NCBI RefSeq assembly: GCF_032884065.1
Contig: NC_088868.1
Coordinates: forward strand, 36,048,890 to 36,112,889
Direction: 5' to 3'
From: Artemia franciscana
Lineage: Eukaryota > Arthropoda > Branchiopoda > Anostraca > Artemiidae
Length of the DNA: 64,000 nucleotides
Shown here: one piece after another, positions 36,216 through 47,635 of the stretch
Layout: the number at the start of each line of letters is the position of its first letter
Numbering within the stretch: the first letter of the stretch is position 1
Position numbers and translations under genes: made by a program
Notes under the pieces: model-generated
The model's input: only the letters and a program-made list of their open reading frames with translations
Databases searched by the model: none
Told to the model about the DNA's origin: nothing

Positions 36216-38670
36216 CTATAGACATATCAAATTGGCAAATTGGTATCTGCTGAGCAGATTATAGATTGACCTAAAAATAAAGTGACTATACTGCTTAATG
36301 CCATTTTTTATCCTCTTACTGAATATGGTACTTGTGTATTATGTGCCACTCACTTCATAATATGCTGAATAATTGTACTTAACACATTTTACATACATAC
36401 TTTACCACCTGTTATGGGGGGGGGGGTTCTTTTAAAGTTAAGTTGTTTGTAACATGGGAGCCTTATAGTTAAGGAGCATCGACTGAGAGGGTTCTATTGA
36501 CAAGTCTCTATAACTACGGAGACAAAATCATTATCATGACATTCAGGTCTCCCGAGTTGGGCAGATTCCCTTGGGAACGATCCAGTAGACAATAGGAAGT
36601 GTACCTGGTACCTTGACTCAAAGACAAACACAATTATTGACAATAATTTTATTTTCTTACTTCATATACAACTTCAGGTAAAATGACTTCAATGAGAGAT
36701 AGCAGTATAATGCACATCAAAGACTGAGTACAGAATAAAGACTGAATCAGGACTGAATTAATACTGAATAATACTCCTAGCTTTTGGTCTACCTTATATA
36801 TCCAGAATCAACCCAGATTTCTAAATTAAGCACTGGGTAGACTGACCTCAGAAATGTTGCAATACAACTCTTCTTTTAATTATACAACATATGGCATAAC
36901 CTCCTTGCAAAGATTTATTACAACGAGGGCTTTCACCTCCAGTTTGTTGACCAGACCAGAAATAGAAATCTGGTTTCTAATTGGCTTTTATCAAAAGTTT
37001 GAATCCAATTTTGATAGTCTTAAAAGTATCGGTTTTTGCTCGCTGTAAGACTTGTACCAAAGGTAAAAAGTATCATTTTTTTGCTTGCTGTATAACTTGT
37101 GCCAAAAAGCACAAATCCTATGAGATGATGAATTTACACTTTTAAAATCTTTAGATGTATAAGAGATCTTACTTTAAAAGCTTCTAAAGTGAACGAATGA
37201 GAGATTTGGTTTTGAGTTCTGTAAGGGGGAGGGGGGGGGGGCTGCTGGTCCATATATCAGATTTATTTGGATTTTTTTTTACCAACTAAAAACAGTAGGA
37301 AAAGCATCAGGTATAAGTGACTTAAGAGACTCGACAACATTTAGAAAAAGCAACATGCAACCTGATCTAAATAAGGATGGTATTGTAGAGAAGAGAATCA
37401 AAGAGAAGCCTACAGGTATATCCCAAATACAGTAAGGGCATATTACAAAGAACAAGAACAGGTTCATTAAATTCCATTGAAGTGGTAAAGAAACAAGAAA
37501 ATTGCAAAAATTGAGATTATAAGATTAACAAGAAACTATGAAAATTGCAAGTAGAGTACTAGCCTCCTTCCAACAGGACAAATTATGGGATTCACACACC
37601 AAAGCTCTGACTATTTTCAATCATCCCTTTAGGAGCCAAAAAAATTAAATACATTTTTTCACATATGTCAAATATGACAGTTGACTCAGGAGTTCAGGGT
37701 AAGAGATTCAATACTCTATGGTGCCACCAATGGAAGGACATTTGCTGTCATAAGCATTGTTAATCCTAGCACACACCCACACTCAAATATAACATTCGGT
37801 AAAATCATAAACATCTCAAACAGCAAAAATAAAAGACTTTTTTCATTTTTGATAAATATTATTTAAAAAAGGACACTACAAGGCAAATATCAGGTTCATC
37901 AGCATGCTAAATTTGATGTGACAATGATAAAATTTTGTTAAATCTTTTCTGGGATCAAATGTGTTAGCTATAGATAACACAGACATTGCAATATCTATTT
38001 GTTTATCCATCTGTTTGATTGAGACTATGACCCTAGGTCAAAAAGGCTAAGATTTTTAAAGTTTTTTTCATTGACCTTTAGGTCAAATAAGGAAAGAGGA
38101 GGGGGTTCTATACACAAAAAGTAGAATTTTTTGTTGATTTGCTGAAGTTAGTGAAAGGAGTATCAAATTTAAATGAAAGATGGAATAAATGTACATACAA
38201 AAATTTCACCAAACTGGATCCTACTAGAATTTATCAGATTTGTTTAATATAATTTCAAGAATAGGTAAGGTGCTGTCTCTGATAGTTGACCAAGTTTAAA
38301 AAAATCCTTTAGATCAGAAAGCTTAAAAATAAATATTTATGATACACATACACAATATGATACACAATATAGTTAAAGATATGTAGTTAAAGGAAAATAT
38401 GTTATATTTTTGATCCCTGGGAAATTAGTTTAAAGCCCTATCGTGATTAGAAGAGGTAGCTGACATCAGGTTACTCAAACATAATTCTAAAGGAGCTACA
38501 CCATGGTTAAAATACTAATACTGCACTGATACTTAGTCAATTATATGGCTATTTCAGCTTATTTGCATTGTGATGATAACAATGGGTTTGCAACTTTAAT
38601 GTGATGATTGCTTGAAGACAGGATTATCACCCTATTTAGGGTAGATCAATTTTATTTGAAAGAAAATAAC
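36216..38670. other. non-coding part of duplication copy A
   Basis: No gene I can support. It has a G-run near 36417 and a purine-rich run near 37227. Short open frames here are matched in copy B only because the whole region is duplicated, not because of coding constraint. Confidence 0.5.
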
Positions 38671-39546
38671 TTGGTAAAATTCTAGCTGATTGACTTCTTG
38701 CTATCTCAGAAAGGAGTTATGTTAAGATAATGAAACTTTCAGGGAAGCATCTACAGGCTAAAGTGTGTCCTGGGAAGGTATTTTGAAGTACCTACCTCCA
38801 CTCCTTCTCCCTCTAGAGAGCCCTGACTTTTGATGACCTTCAAAATGTGTGTTATAAAAGTGAAATCTTGCAAAATAAATCTTCTGCTTGAATGAAGTAC
38901 AACAAAATTGGGTAAAATTATAGTTGATTGACTTCTTGCTATCTTGGAAATGGGTTAGGTTAGGAAAATGAAACTTTCAGGGATGGGTCTACAGGCTAAA
39001 GTATGTCCCGGGAAGGTATTTTGAAGTACCTACCTCTACTGCTTCTCCCTCTTGAGGGCCCTGACCTTTGATGATTTTCAAAAATATTTGTGTTATAAAA
39101 GTGAAATCTTGCAAAATAGATCTTCTGCTTGAATGAAGTACAACAAAATTATTTTCAGCTTCACAGCTTTGCTCAATCCAAATTTATAAGGTTTTAAATA
39201 TATGCAAATGCATTTCTTAAATTTGGAAAAAAAAACATTGATATGGGTCAGAATTCTAATCAAATAACAGGAACTGCATTTTCAGCAATAAAGGCAGAGA
39301 AAAAGCAACTGGTAACTAAAAATTAAGGTAAAATGTTGTTTTGTCTAAATTTCAATAGGTATAGAGATGTAATGTAGGCAAATGTCAGGGCTCTCTAGAG
39401 AGAGAAAGAGTAGAGGTGGTTACTTTAAAATACCTTCCGTTGATATAATTTAGCCTATAGACCCATCCCTGAAAGTTTCATTTTCCTAACCTAACCCCTT
39501 TCTGAGATAGCTAGAAGCCACACAACTAAAATTTTACCCAACATTT
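38671..39546. repeat. R4 foldback repeat, complete-looking copy
   Basis: The left end GGTAAAATTCTAGCTGATTG and its inverted counterpart ending at about 39546 (AACTAAAATTTTACCC) bracket an 875-bp unit with inverted arms of about 170 bp. The left arm is tandemly repeated at about 38912. Each arm carries 'GAAACTTTCAGGG' and 'GGGAAGGTATTTTGAAGTAC'-type phrases. No coding capacity. Confidence 0.7.
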
Positions 39547-39639
39547 TACCTTTACCTACTGTGGCAAAACAAGAACTGGAAAAACAAGTATCAGGTGGCA
39601 GAATACATTGAAAATATATAATTTGTGCTATATATTTGT

Positions 39640-40230
39640 AAATTAGGCATGTTGGGGGTAAATTTGTTGTTGTTCATATTTTGACTTAAAAATAAAGTGA
39701 ATATACCACTTGATGCCTTTTTGTATGTTCTTTACGAATATAATAATTGCTTATATTGCTAATTCAAATTTAAGTACTTATTCACCTTACCTAACATAAC
39801 CAATTTTGGCAGTGAAAAACATACATTATTTTGCCAAAAATGACCAAAAGCACACATTATTTTGCCAAAAATGACCAAAAATACATACTTTAATTGAAAA
39901 TTTGCATCAAGGAAGAAGAAAACAGCATGATATTGTAAAGTTTATTAATCCAAATTAATTGTGGAAAATCAGTTCTTATGGATTATATAACGTTTTAAAA
40001 ATGGAGTAATAATGAGACCAATGTTTGAGACCAATGTTTTAATCTTTTTTTTATAACCAGAAACTAGAAATATTTTGGTCATTTTCAAGAGCTCAAAAAG
40101 TGCTTAAATTCTAACTTGCAATTAAAGCACTTATTATATTTGTAAAGAACATAAAAGAGGCATCAAGGGGTATGCTCACTTTATTTGTAAGTCAAAAATA
40201 TAAACAACAACAAATTTACCAATTATTAGT
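39640..40230. repeat. FB2 foldback repeat in copy A
   Basis: The left part (AAAGTGAATATACCACTTGA, then 'CTTTACGAATATAATAATTG') reappears inverted at about 40120-40190. Inside, 'ACATTATTTTGCCAAAAATG' is tandemly repeated twice. Homologous to 6303-7430. Confidence 0.75.
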
Positions 40231-41025
40231 CTAGAGCTGCATGATTTCCCCCAGGGTATATAGGCTAAGTGGAAGGTCACTTGTACCTGATCCTGTCCCT
40301 ACTATTTACTTGGTTGAAAAAAATCCAAAGAAAGTTCCCATTGAAAAGGAAAGAGCTCAAAAGTGAGATTGAATTTGTCAGAGCTTGGAGGTTTGCCCCT
40401 TCAGTCTGTTTAAAGAAAACAGATTCATAATTGAAGCTTTGTTCATTTCAATCTTAAGGGTGACCTACATTTATAACACTTCATTAGATGGTTGTAAAGG
40501 GATACTTTTTTTTATTTGTCTTGTTTGTTTTCTACATGATTTTTTTAATCTTTAAATTTATATACATTTCTTACAAATTAATTAGTCATAACACAGTTTC
40601 ATTTGCAAGTTTTGACCTATTTTGTAACCCCTGGTCTCAAAGTTGCTCATATATTTATTGAAGCTAGGAAATATAGAACTACTGTTTGTTTAAAGGAAAA
40701 TGGATGGACACAAGTAGGTTTTATGCACTAAAGTCCTAGGGCCATGGCCATTAAAACAAAACAATGAAGATTAAGTTTAAAATACTTGATATTAGATAAA
40801 TATAACAGTGTCACAAAGAAAAGCCATTCACAAAATTTCACTTTGGTGCTCAGTTGCCAACCTGAGCAATTGCCCTAAATTTTTAAACGTTGCAATACAC
40901 TCACCAGCCATCTCTTATGACCTACACTCTTGTCTATACATCAACAATTCATTGAAAAGGAAGGGCCACCTTACTGGCATTTCTTCCTTTGTACTTATAT
41001 TTAATGGTTTAAAAGAAAGCTTCTA
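40231..41025. other. non-coding part of copy A
   Basis: A 74-codon open frame at 40808-41032 is identical in plan to one in copy B but starts with GTG and runs into the SINE-like element; not called as a gene. Confidence 0.5.
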
Positions 41026-41305
41026 TGGCTAAGTCAGAGGCCCAGTAAAGGACCAGGTGGTCCTTTAGCCAGGAAGTGTAATAGGAAGCTAGGGGCCAGT
41101 CATCCTGTGCTTTTGCATGCCCTTCCTACTTACTGACCCCAGATTTCTCTAGGTAACCTTATAAGGTTGGGCCAATTCCGGCTGAACTTACAGAGTCAGT
41201 TCACTGACCTTTATCCCAAACCAAATAAACTGGTAATGCCAGGAAATAAACCTGTGCCCTTTGGATAAAGGATTCTCAACCTAGAGTGCCAGTCACTTCG
41301 GAAGG
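41026..41305 (-). repeat. tRNA-derived SINE-like element, copy A
   Basis: Read on the minus strand, the head has a tRNA-like arrangement: 'TGGCACTCTAGG', an anticodon-arm-like 'CCTTTATCCAAAGG', and a B-box-like 'CAGGTTTATTTCCTGG' (copy B has GGTTTAATTCC, closer to the consensus). A body with a 'GGACCACCTGGTCC' palindrome follows. No poly(A) tail is obvious. Confidence 0.45.
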
Positions 41306-42059
41306 AACACAAATGTGACCAGAGAACAAAAAGCATTTGAAAAGAGATAATACTAAAAAAAAACACCTCAAGTCATAGTTGCTGCCAGTTTTCACTGCTG
41401 TCCCTTAAACAATATGTATTTTATTTAGACAGATAAATTTTAAGACAAGTATCAACAATACTCCATCAGGGATTGTATTTACTTAAGATACAATAAGCAA
41501 TATGAATGCTTAGTTTTGTGATATTTAGTCTTGAAATAATAACAAAAGAAAAATTATATGTTTTATTTGTTTTCCACCAGCTCATTTGAGCAAAATCATT
41601 TGTGACAGTAATATATCATGGTTGGCTTAGAATCTCTCTAAAATGCTTTAAACAGAAGGAATTTTAAAAATAATTACACTGATCAGCAAGAAGAATATTA
41701 ACATAACTCTCTAAACTTAGGATTTTTTAAGACAATTTTTTAGCAAAGTAAAGGCAAAACGTTAATAGTGTCTTATGTCATCTAAATATTACCATTAAAG
41801 TGTGTCAGATGTATTTTGATATAAGATTCCTCAAAGACTTTTAGTTAAATTTATGAAATGAAGGGCCAGGCATTAATTTACATTTTATGACATGTAATAA
41901 GAAAAACAATTCCATTTTTTTCACAAAAGAAAAAGCTTGATGTAAGAAAATAAATGTATTTTTAAAAGAAAGCAACTGACATCAATGAAATAAATAAAAC
42001 ACAAATTCATGGAGAGTAAATAATATCAGCCATATATTTAAACTATAATGAGGTGGCAT
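41306..42059. other. non-coding part of copy A
   Basis: AT-rich; nothing recognised. Confidence 0.45.
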
Positions 42060-42362
42060 AAAAGATTATTTCTAAATTTGGAAAAAACCGGGTGTTATGG
42101 CTTAAAGTTCTGCTCAATCAACAGGAATTGTCTTTTCAGAACTAGAGCCAGAGTTAAAGAAACTGATAACCAAAAATTAAGGTACCCAAAATTTCAAGAC
42201 CCCTTAGAGGAAAAAGAATTGGATGTAGGTACTTCAAAATACCTTCCTGGGACATACTTTAGCCTCTAGACACATCCCTGACAGTTTCATTTTCCTAACC
42301 TAACCTCTTTCAAAGATAGCCAAAAGTAGCTAAAGTAAAATTTTACCCGTACTTTACCCCAT
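42060..42362 (-). repeat. R4 foldback repeat arm (inverted)
   Basis: Inverted R4 arm with 'CAAAATACCTTCCTGGGACA', 'CATTTTCCTAACCTAACC' and a terminal 'AAAATTTTACCC'. It truncates the LINE ORF1 that follows. Confidence 0.65.
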
Positions 42363-42367
42363 ACATT

Positions 42368-43300
42368 TTACCCCATACACCAAGAGCAGGTGAAATCACT
42401 CTTACACTCAGATTTCTTATGGCTGAAAAGGCAACAATTCGTGCATCGTATAAGGTTAATATAATCTTTGCATTGTACGCGTAAAAATCCAAAATTGAGG
42501 CCTCCTCTTTTTAAACTGTCTCCTCTGATTTTTGGGCTCATTTCTAATATGACGCTGCAACTTTTGCCTTTTTCAATAACAGTCACCACTTCGAAGGTTT
42601 CTCCAGCAATGACAATTTTTTCTATGTCTGGATTACTGTGTTCTATAAATTCTTTGTACTTTGATTTATTTTTGATTATAGGGGCACCGTTCACAAGCAT
42701 TCTTGGCAGACATTTTTTCAATTTGTTCGAAGTATATTTTAGTGCTACTGACTTTTTCTTGAAAGCACTAAGAGCAATGTTTAAATCTTGTTTTGAGTTA
42801 AACTCAACAATCATTTTGCCTTCTCGCCCGTGTTTGACATTTTTAGCAGAAAATTTGGGGGAATCTTCTCTGATTATTTTACTAATTTTTTTAGCTATTT
42901 TTTCCCTAGGTTCTCTCTTTCTTTTTTTTTTGCTTCATTACTGCTTGGCCCAAGAATAACCCTAAAGGTCTTAGGATCTTTAACAATACTAGAGTACGAT
43001 ATACGATTTTCAAGAAAGGATGGAACGATTGTATCTTTATTTTCCAATTTTTCGTGGAATTTCATTATATTTTGAAGATTATCGTTCTCGTTGCACAGAA
43101 GTTTTTTCGTTTTCTTCTAAACGCTGATGATATAAAATTTAAATTTGCTCACAAATATCGAATGCATAATCCCTTCCTCCTGGGATTTTTTTAACTTGGC
43201 AAGAATTCCTTTTAAAGTACCGATTAGAGAACAAAAACCCTTGGCGTCTTCTGTGCTTAACTTCAAAAGTCTCATCAGCAGCTTGAGTATCGGAAAAGCC
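42368..43300 (-). pseudogene. LINE ORF1 (RNA-binding, zinc knuckle), copy A
   Basis: A 148-residue open block on the minus strand (42814-42368). The N-terminal part is RRM-like ('MIVEFNSKQDLNIALSAFKK'). It ends in a Cys-x2-Cys-x4-His-x4-Cys knuckle (CTNCCLFSHKKSEC) followed by 'CSWC', as in the nucleic-acid-binding first ORF of I/Jockey/CR1-type LINEs. Related basic sequence continues upstream to about 43300 but changes frame in an A-rich run near 42920. ORF2 is absent because the R4 arm lies immediately beyond the knuckle. The element is 3'-truncated and inactive. Confidence 0.7.
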
Positions 43301-44141
43301 TTCGATTGCTAGAATCAAAATAAAACACTAGCAAAATCGTTTCATGGCAAGGGATATAGATATTCAACTGAAACCCATATCAACATTTTCACCAATCCAT
43401 GTGAATCAGGCACAACATTATCCTAACCGGGTAGTTGTTCATAGTTAAAAGGATATGACAGAACTCTATCATTAAATATACCTTACCAAAATTAAACATA
43501 TTACTTCTCCGTCTCATAGAAACCTCGCTTATATAATTAATAAGATATCTTCCCCTATTAAAAGGGGGAATGGAAATCCTCTCTCGCCTTCGGAGATCAA
43601 CATATCTAATTGTTTAATAGTGAAGACAAATATAATATTAGAGATGATTAAAATTAATAGCAAACAATGACACAAATTAAAAACTGCAATCATTTCAAAT
43701 TTGTGTTTTAGTTTTTAAGAGTAAAGGTTTCAAACTAAATTCCTTGACCGTAAAAAGGTCAAATTTACTTCGAAATCTAATATTGCAACATGAACCTACT
43801 AATAAAGTACAGTTTTGCACTTTGTTGCATCCTTTTCAGCATAGTATTGTAATAACATCAAAGCATCGAAACATACCAGTCCATTTTACACTTTTATAAC
43901 AAAGAGTGTAATTCATATTTATGGCATATAAAATATTCAAGTAGCTCCACATATATACTGAAATGCAAAATCAGTCTATGTCAAGGTTTGCAGTCTATGT
44001 CACCCGATATGGAAATGAATCTCTAGAATCAAAGAATTTCGTTTCTTTTTGTAAAATTATTTGAGCACAAAGTGTGAAGCCACCGCGTATTTTCATTTAG
44101 AAAATTGAAGAGAGGTTGTGCATGCGTTTGCAACACACAAC
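43301..44141. other. spacer between LINE ORF1 and CNNM-like copy A
   Basis: AT-rich; no gene or repeat family recognised. It is the 3' flank of the CNNM-like frame. Confidence 0.4.
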
Positions 44142-45182
44142 TCAAAGAAATGCTGAGAAATCATAAGGGTTATAAAGACTCAACAAAACATCATAGAGTG
44201 ACACTAACCCTATAATATTGTCTCTCTCTCTAGAATTTTCTTTTTTAATAACAAATGCCCTTGTACTTCTGCTTCTTTTAAACTCTTTGAGTAATTCCGA
44301 TACTCTTAAATTCTGTAAGACTTTTTTTTTCTACCACACTTACTTTATCAACTTTAAAAAAAGGTTTTCCTTTCTTGTTTTTTCGACAGCAGGACTTGGA
44401 AACTTCCTCCAGTAAGAGATATCCTATGCAGAAATTTTGTATGTCTTTTACAATAATTTCTGCATGCCCTCTGGAAACATATTTACAAATTGTTTCAGGG
44501 CTAAGGATATCTCCTTTTTTGACCGTGCCAATGGATCTGTAACATTCTTTTGTGCATGAATTTGTGTGTTCATGGTTCGAGATGTCTATTTTCTTCATAA
44601 CATCAGTCACAGTGAGTTGACAGAAATTTGACGCCGAACTCAAAATTTTTTCTTCCATGGAGTTGATTTCATCTGCTTCTTTTGCCAAAGCAATTACAGC
44701 TTTTAGTTGATCTCTTTTGAACTTAACGTCATGATTAAAATCTGGCTTGCACCAATTACACATGAAGAATCCCATGAGCTCGCTGAGTTTGTAGCCTATA
44801 TACAGTGGGAACATGGAGTTCAAAATCGGTGGGATCACTATATATAAAATGATTGTTAGAATCACCGATATAATGACACCCTTTGGGTTTTCCTTAAACA
44901 TATCATCATATGCGAAAAACCAGGTTTTTGCAAATACCAAGCCCAAATTGAAGATATTTGTCACTACCAACAAACATGTCGATCTCTGTTTAATCTGCAA
45001 AAAAATTTTTTCACATATTTTCTTGAATTTTGGCTGGTTGTCTTCTGTTTGATTTCAAGATCAAGTTTATCAGGATTCACAATGGAACAAACTATGAGAC
45101 TGTATATGAATGAAAATATTGAAATTAATGCCGCGAAAACCCAAGAACAAGCGACCGGGTACATTCTGTTTTGAACATTCAT
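44142..45182 (-). pseudogene. CNNM/CorC-like membrane protein (DUF21 plus CBS pair), copy A
   Basis: CNNM/CorC proteins are membrane proteins implicated in Mg2+ transport, with a DUF21 membrane domain and a cytosolic CBS pair. The first block (45182-44964) has one membrane segment (SWVFAALISIFSFIYSLIVC). The second (45000-44278, 240 residues) carries two more hydrophobic segments, an amphipathic link, then 'MEEKILSSASNF' and 'LTVTDVMKKIDI', matching the 'EELNIIQGALEL...TVEDVMTPL' entry into CBS1. CBS1 wording follows (ILSPETICKYVSRGHAEIIV). CBS2 wording continues in another frame (ELLKEFKRSRSTRAFVI, NIIGLVSLYDVL) to a stop at 44142. The frame changes fall in homopolymers near 45005 and 44330. 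No introns, no cNMP-like domain, no long extracellular N-terminus. It could be a retrocopy, or an intact divergent gene with homopolymer sequencing errors. Confidence 0.65.
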
Positions 45183-45448
45183 GGTTTTTACAAGTATCTA
45201 GTCTTTTCTTTATTTATTCGTAACGAGTCAAAATTACGTAACGAGTCGCAAGAGGAAAAACATACTAATTTAAATATTTACTTGTATTTTTCGGTTTGAA
45301 TTAAAAATAGAACATTATTTCTCAGACCCCATGAATAGTTTTGCAGTTTCCAGTTAAATAAAATTATTTTATTATTCTATTAAAATTTGTTTTTTACAAA
45401 CCCAATAAATGACGTCATAATCAATTAGATTATAACTATTTATGACGT

Positions 45449-46925
45449 TAACGAAAATCACACCATCGCATTCAGCGTATCAGAGAACCCTACTGTAAAA
45501 GTTTTAAGCTCCTATCTACAAAAATGTGGAATTTCGTATTTTTGGCCAGAAGACAGATCACGGGTGCGTGTTTATTTGATTTTTTTCCAGGGGTCATCGT
45601 ATCGACCAAGTGGTCCTAGAATATCACAAGAAGGCTCATTCTAACGGAAATGAAAAGTTCTAAGGCCCTTTTTAAGTGACCCAAAAATTGGAGGGCACTT
45701 AAGCCCCCTCCCATGCTCATTTTTCCCCCAAAGTCAATGGATCAAAATTTTAAAATTGCCTTTATGATCCGCATAGTCTAAAACCATAATAACTATGTCT
45801 TTGGGGATGACTTACTCCACACAGTCCCTGGGGGAGGGGCTGCAAGTTACAAGCTTAGACCAGTGTTTACATACAATAATGGTTATTGGGAAGCATACAG
45901 ACGTTTTCAGTGGGATTTTTTTGGTTTGGGGGTGGGGTTTAGGGGACAGGGCTATGTGGGAGGATCTTTCCTTGGAGGAATTTGTCATGGGCGAAGAGAA
46001 ATTCAATGAAAAGGGCGCGGGATTTTTTAGCATTACTATAAAGAAACAATGAAAAAATAAACATGAAAAGATTTTTTCAATTGAAAGTAAGGAGTAGCAG
46101 TAAAACTTAAAACGAACAGAGATTATTACGCATATGAGGGTTCTAAAAATAGTATAAAGAGCCAAGTATTTAGGAGAAGATAAATACCTCGCTGTTTATG
46201 CTAAAGTATTTTTAGTAATTTAAACCATGTATTCTCCGGCCTTTCTGATTCAGAGGTTATTCTTAAAGAATTGGGACAAAACTTAAGATTTAGTGTAAAG
46301 AGCGAGGTATTAACAAGGGGACAAACCCCCTTATGTACATAATAAAAATATAAGAATATAAAAGTTTGTTACGTAAGTTAATTCTAAAGTTACGTATATT
46401 TCTTACTAATAAAAATGTTCGTTAAAAATTAAAAGTTCTAGTTGCCTTTTTAAGTAACCGAAAGATTGGAGGGCAACAGGGCTCCTTCCCCACCCCTTAT
46501 TTCTTAAAATAGTCTGATCAAAACTAAGAGAAAGCCATTTAGCCAAAAAAAAAATTAATATGCCAATTTCATTTTAATAATTTATGTGCAGAGAGCCAAT
46601 GCGTTAATTAAAAAACGTTCAGAAATTAAATAAAAAAAACCCAGTTTTCTTAACTGAAAGTAAGGAGCAACATTAAAAATTAAAACGGATAGAAATTACT
46701 CCGTATATGAAATGGGTTGCCCCCTCCGCAATCCCTCGCTCTTTACGCTAGAGTTTGACTCTTTGCCACAATTCTACTTTTTAAAACAATTAAAAACTTT
46801 AGCATAAAGAGCGGGGGATTGTGGAGGGGGCAACCCATTCCATATACGGAGTAATTTCTGTTTGTTTTAAGTTTTAATGTCGCTCCTTACTTTCAGTTAA
46901 AAAAAACTAGTTTTTTTTTATTTAA
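45449..46925 (+). mobile_element. R1 repeat, 5'-truncated, in copy A
   Basis: It begins inside R1 at 'ACGAAAATCACACCATCGCA' and runs through the internal blocks, the small hairpin (about 46146-46213) and the terminal foldback (46640-46913). The first 235 bp of R1 are missing because of the deletion that joined it to 45446. Confidence 0.8.
46640..46913. repeat. R1 terminal foldback, copy 2
   Basis: Same architecture as 11238-11512. Both arms have changed in parallel relative to copy 1 (GGGTTGCCCCCTCCGCAATC in the left arm, with its near-complement in the right arm). Confidence 0.88.
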
Positions 46926-47276
46926 TCACAAAAGAAAGGCTATGGGTTAATGCACGAGTCGTAAGGAAAGGCCTTGACTTTGCGCAATCATTTAGCTATT
47001 ATAGATTCGACGTTAAAAATCTGATGAAATGTGGCACGTCCATAAAATAAAACAGTGTTTAAAGTTCATTAGCTGCATAGCAGTATTTTCAACAACAGTT
47101 TTTATTTGATTAGTAAATATATTGGCAACTTATTGTAAGATACTGTTAGCGAATAAATGACGAAGTGTCAGGCTTTTTTTTAATGATATGACCATTGGGA
47201 CAGAGAACTGTTAGAATTATATACTTTTTGTGGGCAAATCGATGTGATTTTGAATAATATTAGTTAGGGTTTTATC
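46926..47276. other. spacer downstream of R1 in copy A
   Basis: Duplicated at about 61677-62023. No gene recognised; it may contain the promoter of the small ORF that follows, but I see no decisive motif. Confidence 0.4.
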
Positions 47277-47635
47277 ATGGAAATAATTGAATTATTTAAT
47301 TTTCTCAGAAGACAATATCCCACCATTGCATATCCAAACACCATATTGCTCATCTATGCTACTTTTTTTATCCTGTTTTTTTTTTGCACAACAATGAGCG
47401 TTATTTACGCTTTTGATTCAATTCTAATTACATCGCTCTTTGCATCTGCTAAAAAATGCAAGAAAATCCCTTATGAAAGTAAAAAAAAAATGGTAAAAAT
47501 TTCCAGAATTTAATTAGAGAAATATTTAAAATCTTTTTCAAATTGTTTTGGAAAAGCTTCAAATTTGATGACAATACCAAATATATGGATATCATTGAAA
47601 AAGTATGGCCAATGTTTTCAAAGATTTTGTGGTAA
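47277..47635 (+). pseudogene. small membrane protein ORF, unknown, copy A
   Basis: The ATG at 47277 opens 'MEIIELFNFLRRQYPTIAYP', followed by a strong hydrophobic segment (TILLIYATFFILFFF). A second hydrophobic segment (AFDSILITSLFASA) and a Lys-rich stretch come next, and the frame ends at 47513. In copy B the Lys-rich stretch continues to a basic/aromatic tail ending 'PMFSKILW', and here that tail is present but in another frame after the A-run near 47487. The conceptual product would be about 120 residues with two membrane segments. I do not recognise the family. The frame differences between copies lie in T- and A-runs. Confidence 0.4.

Noticed and set aside
37681-37866. Open frame duplicated at 51355
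   Set aside because: Non-ATG start, no motif, and the two copies end differently because of a small indel.
40808-41032. Open frame duplicated at 54482
   Set aside because: Non-ATG start, runs into the SINE-like element, and conservation is explained by the young segmental duplication.
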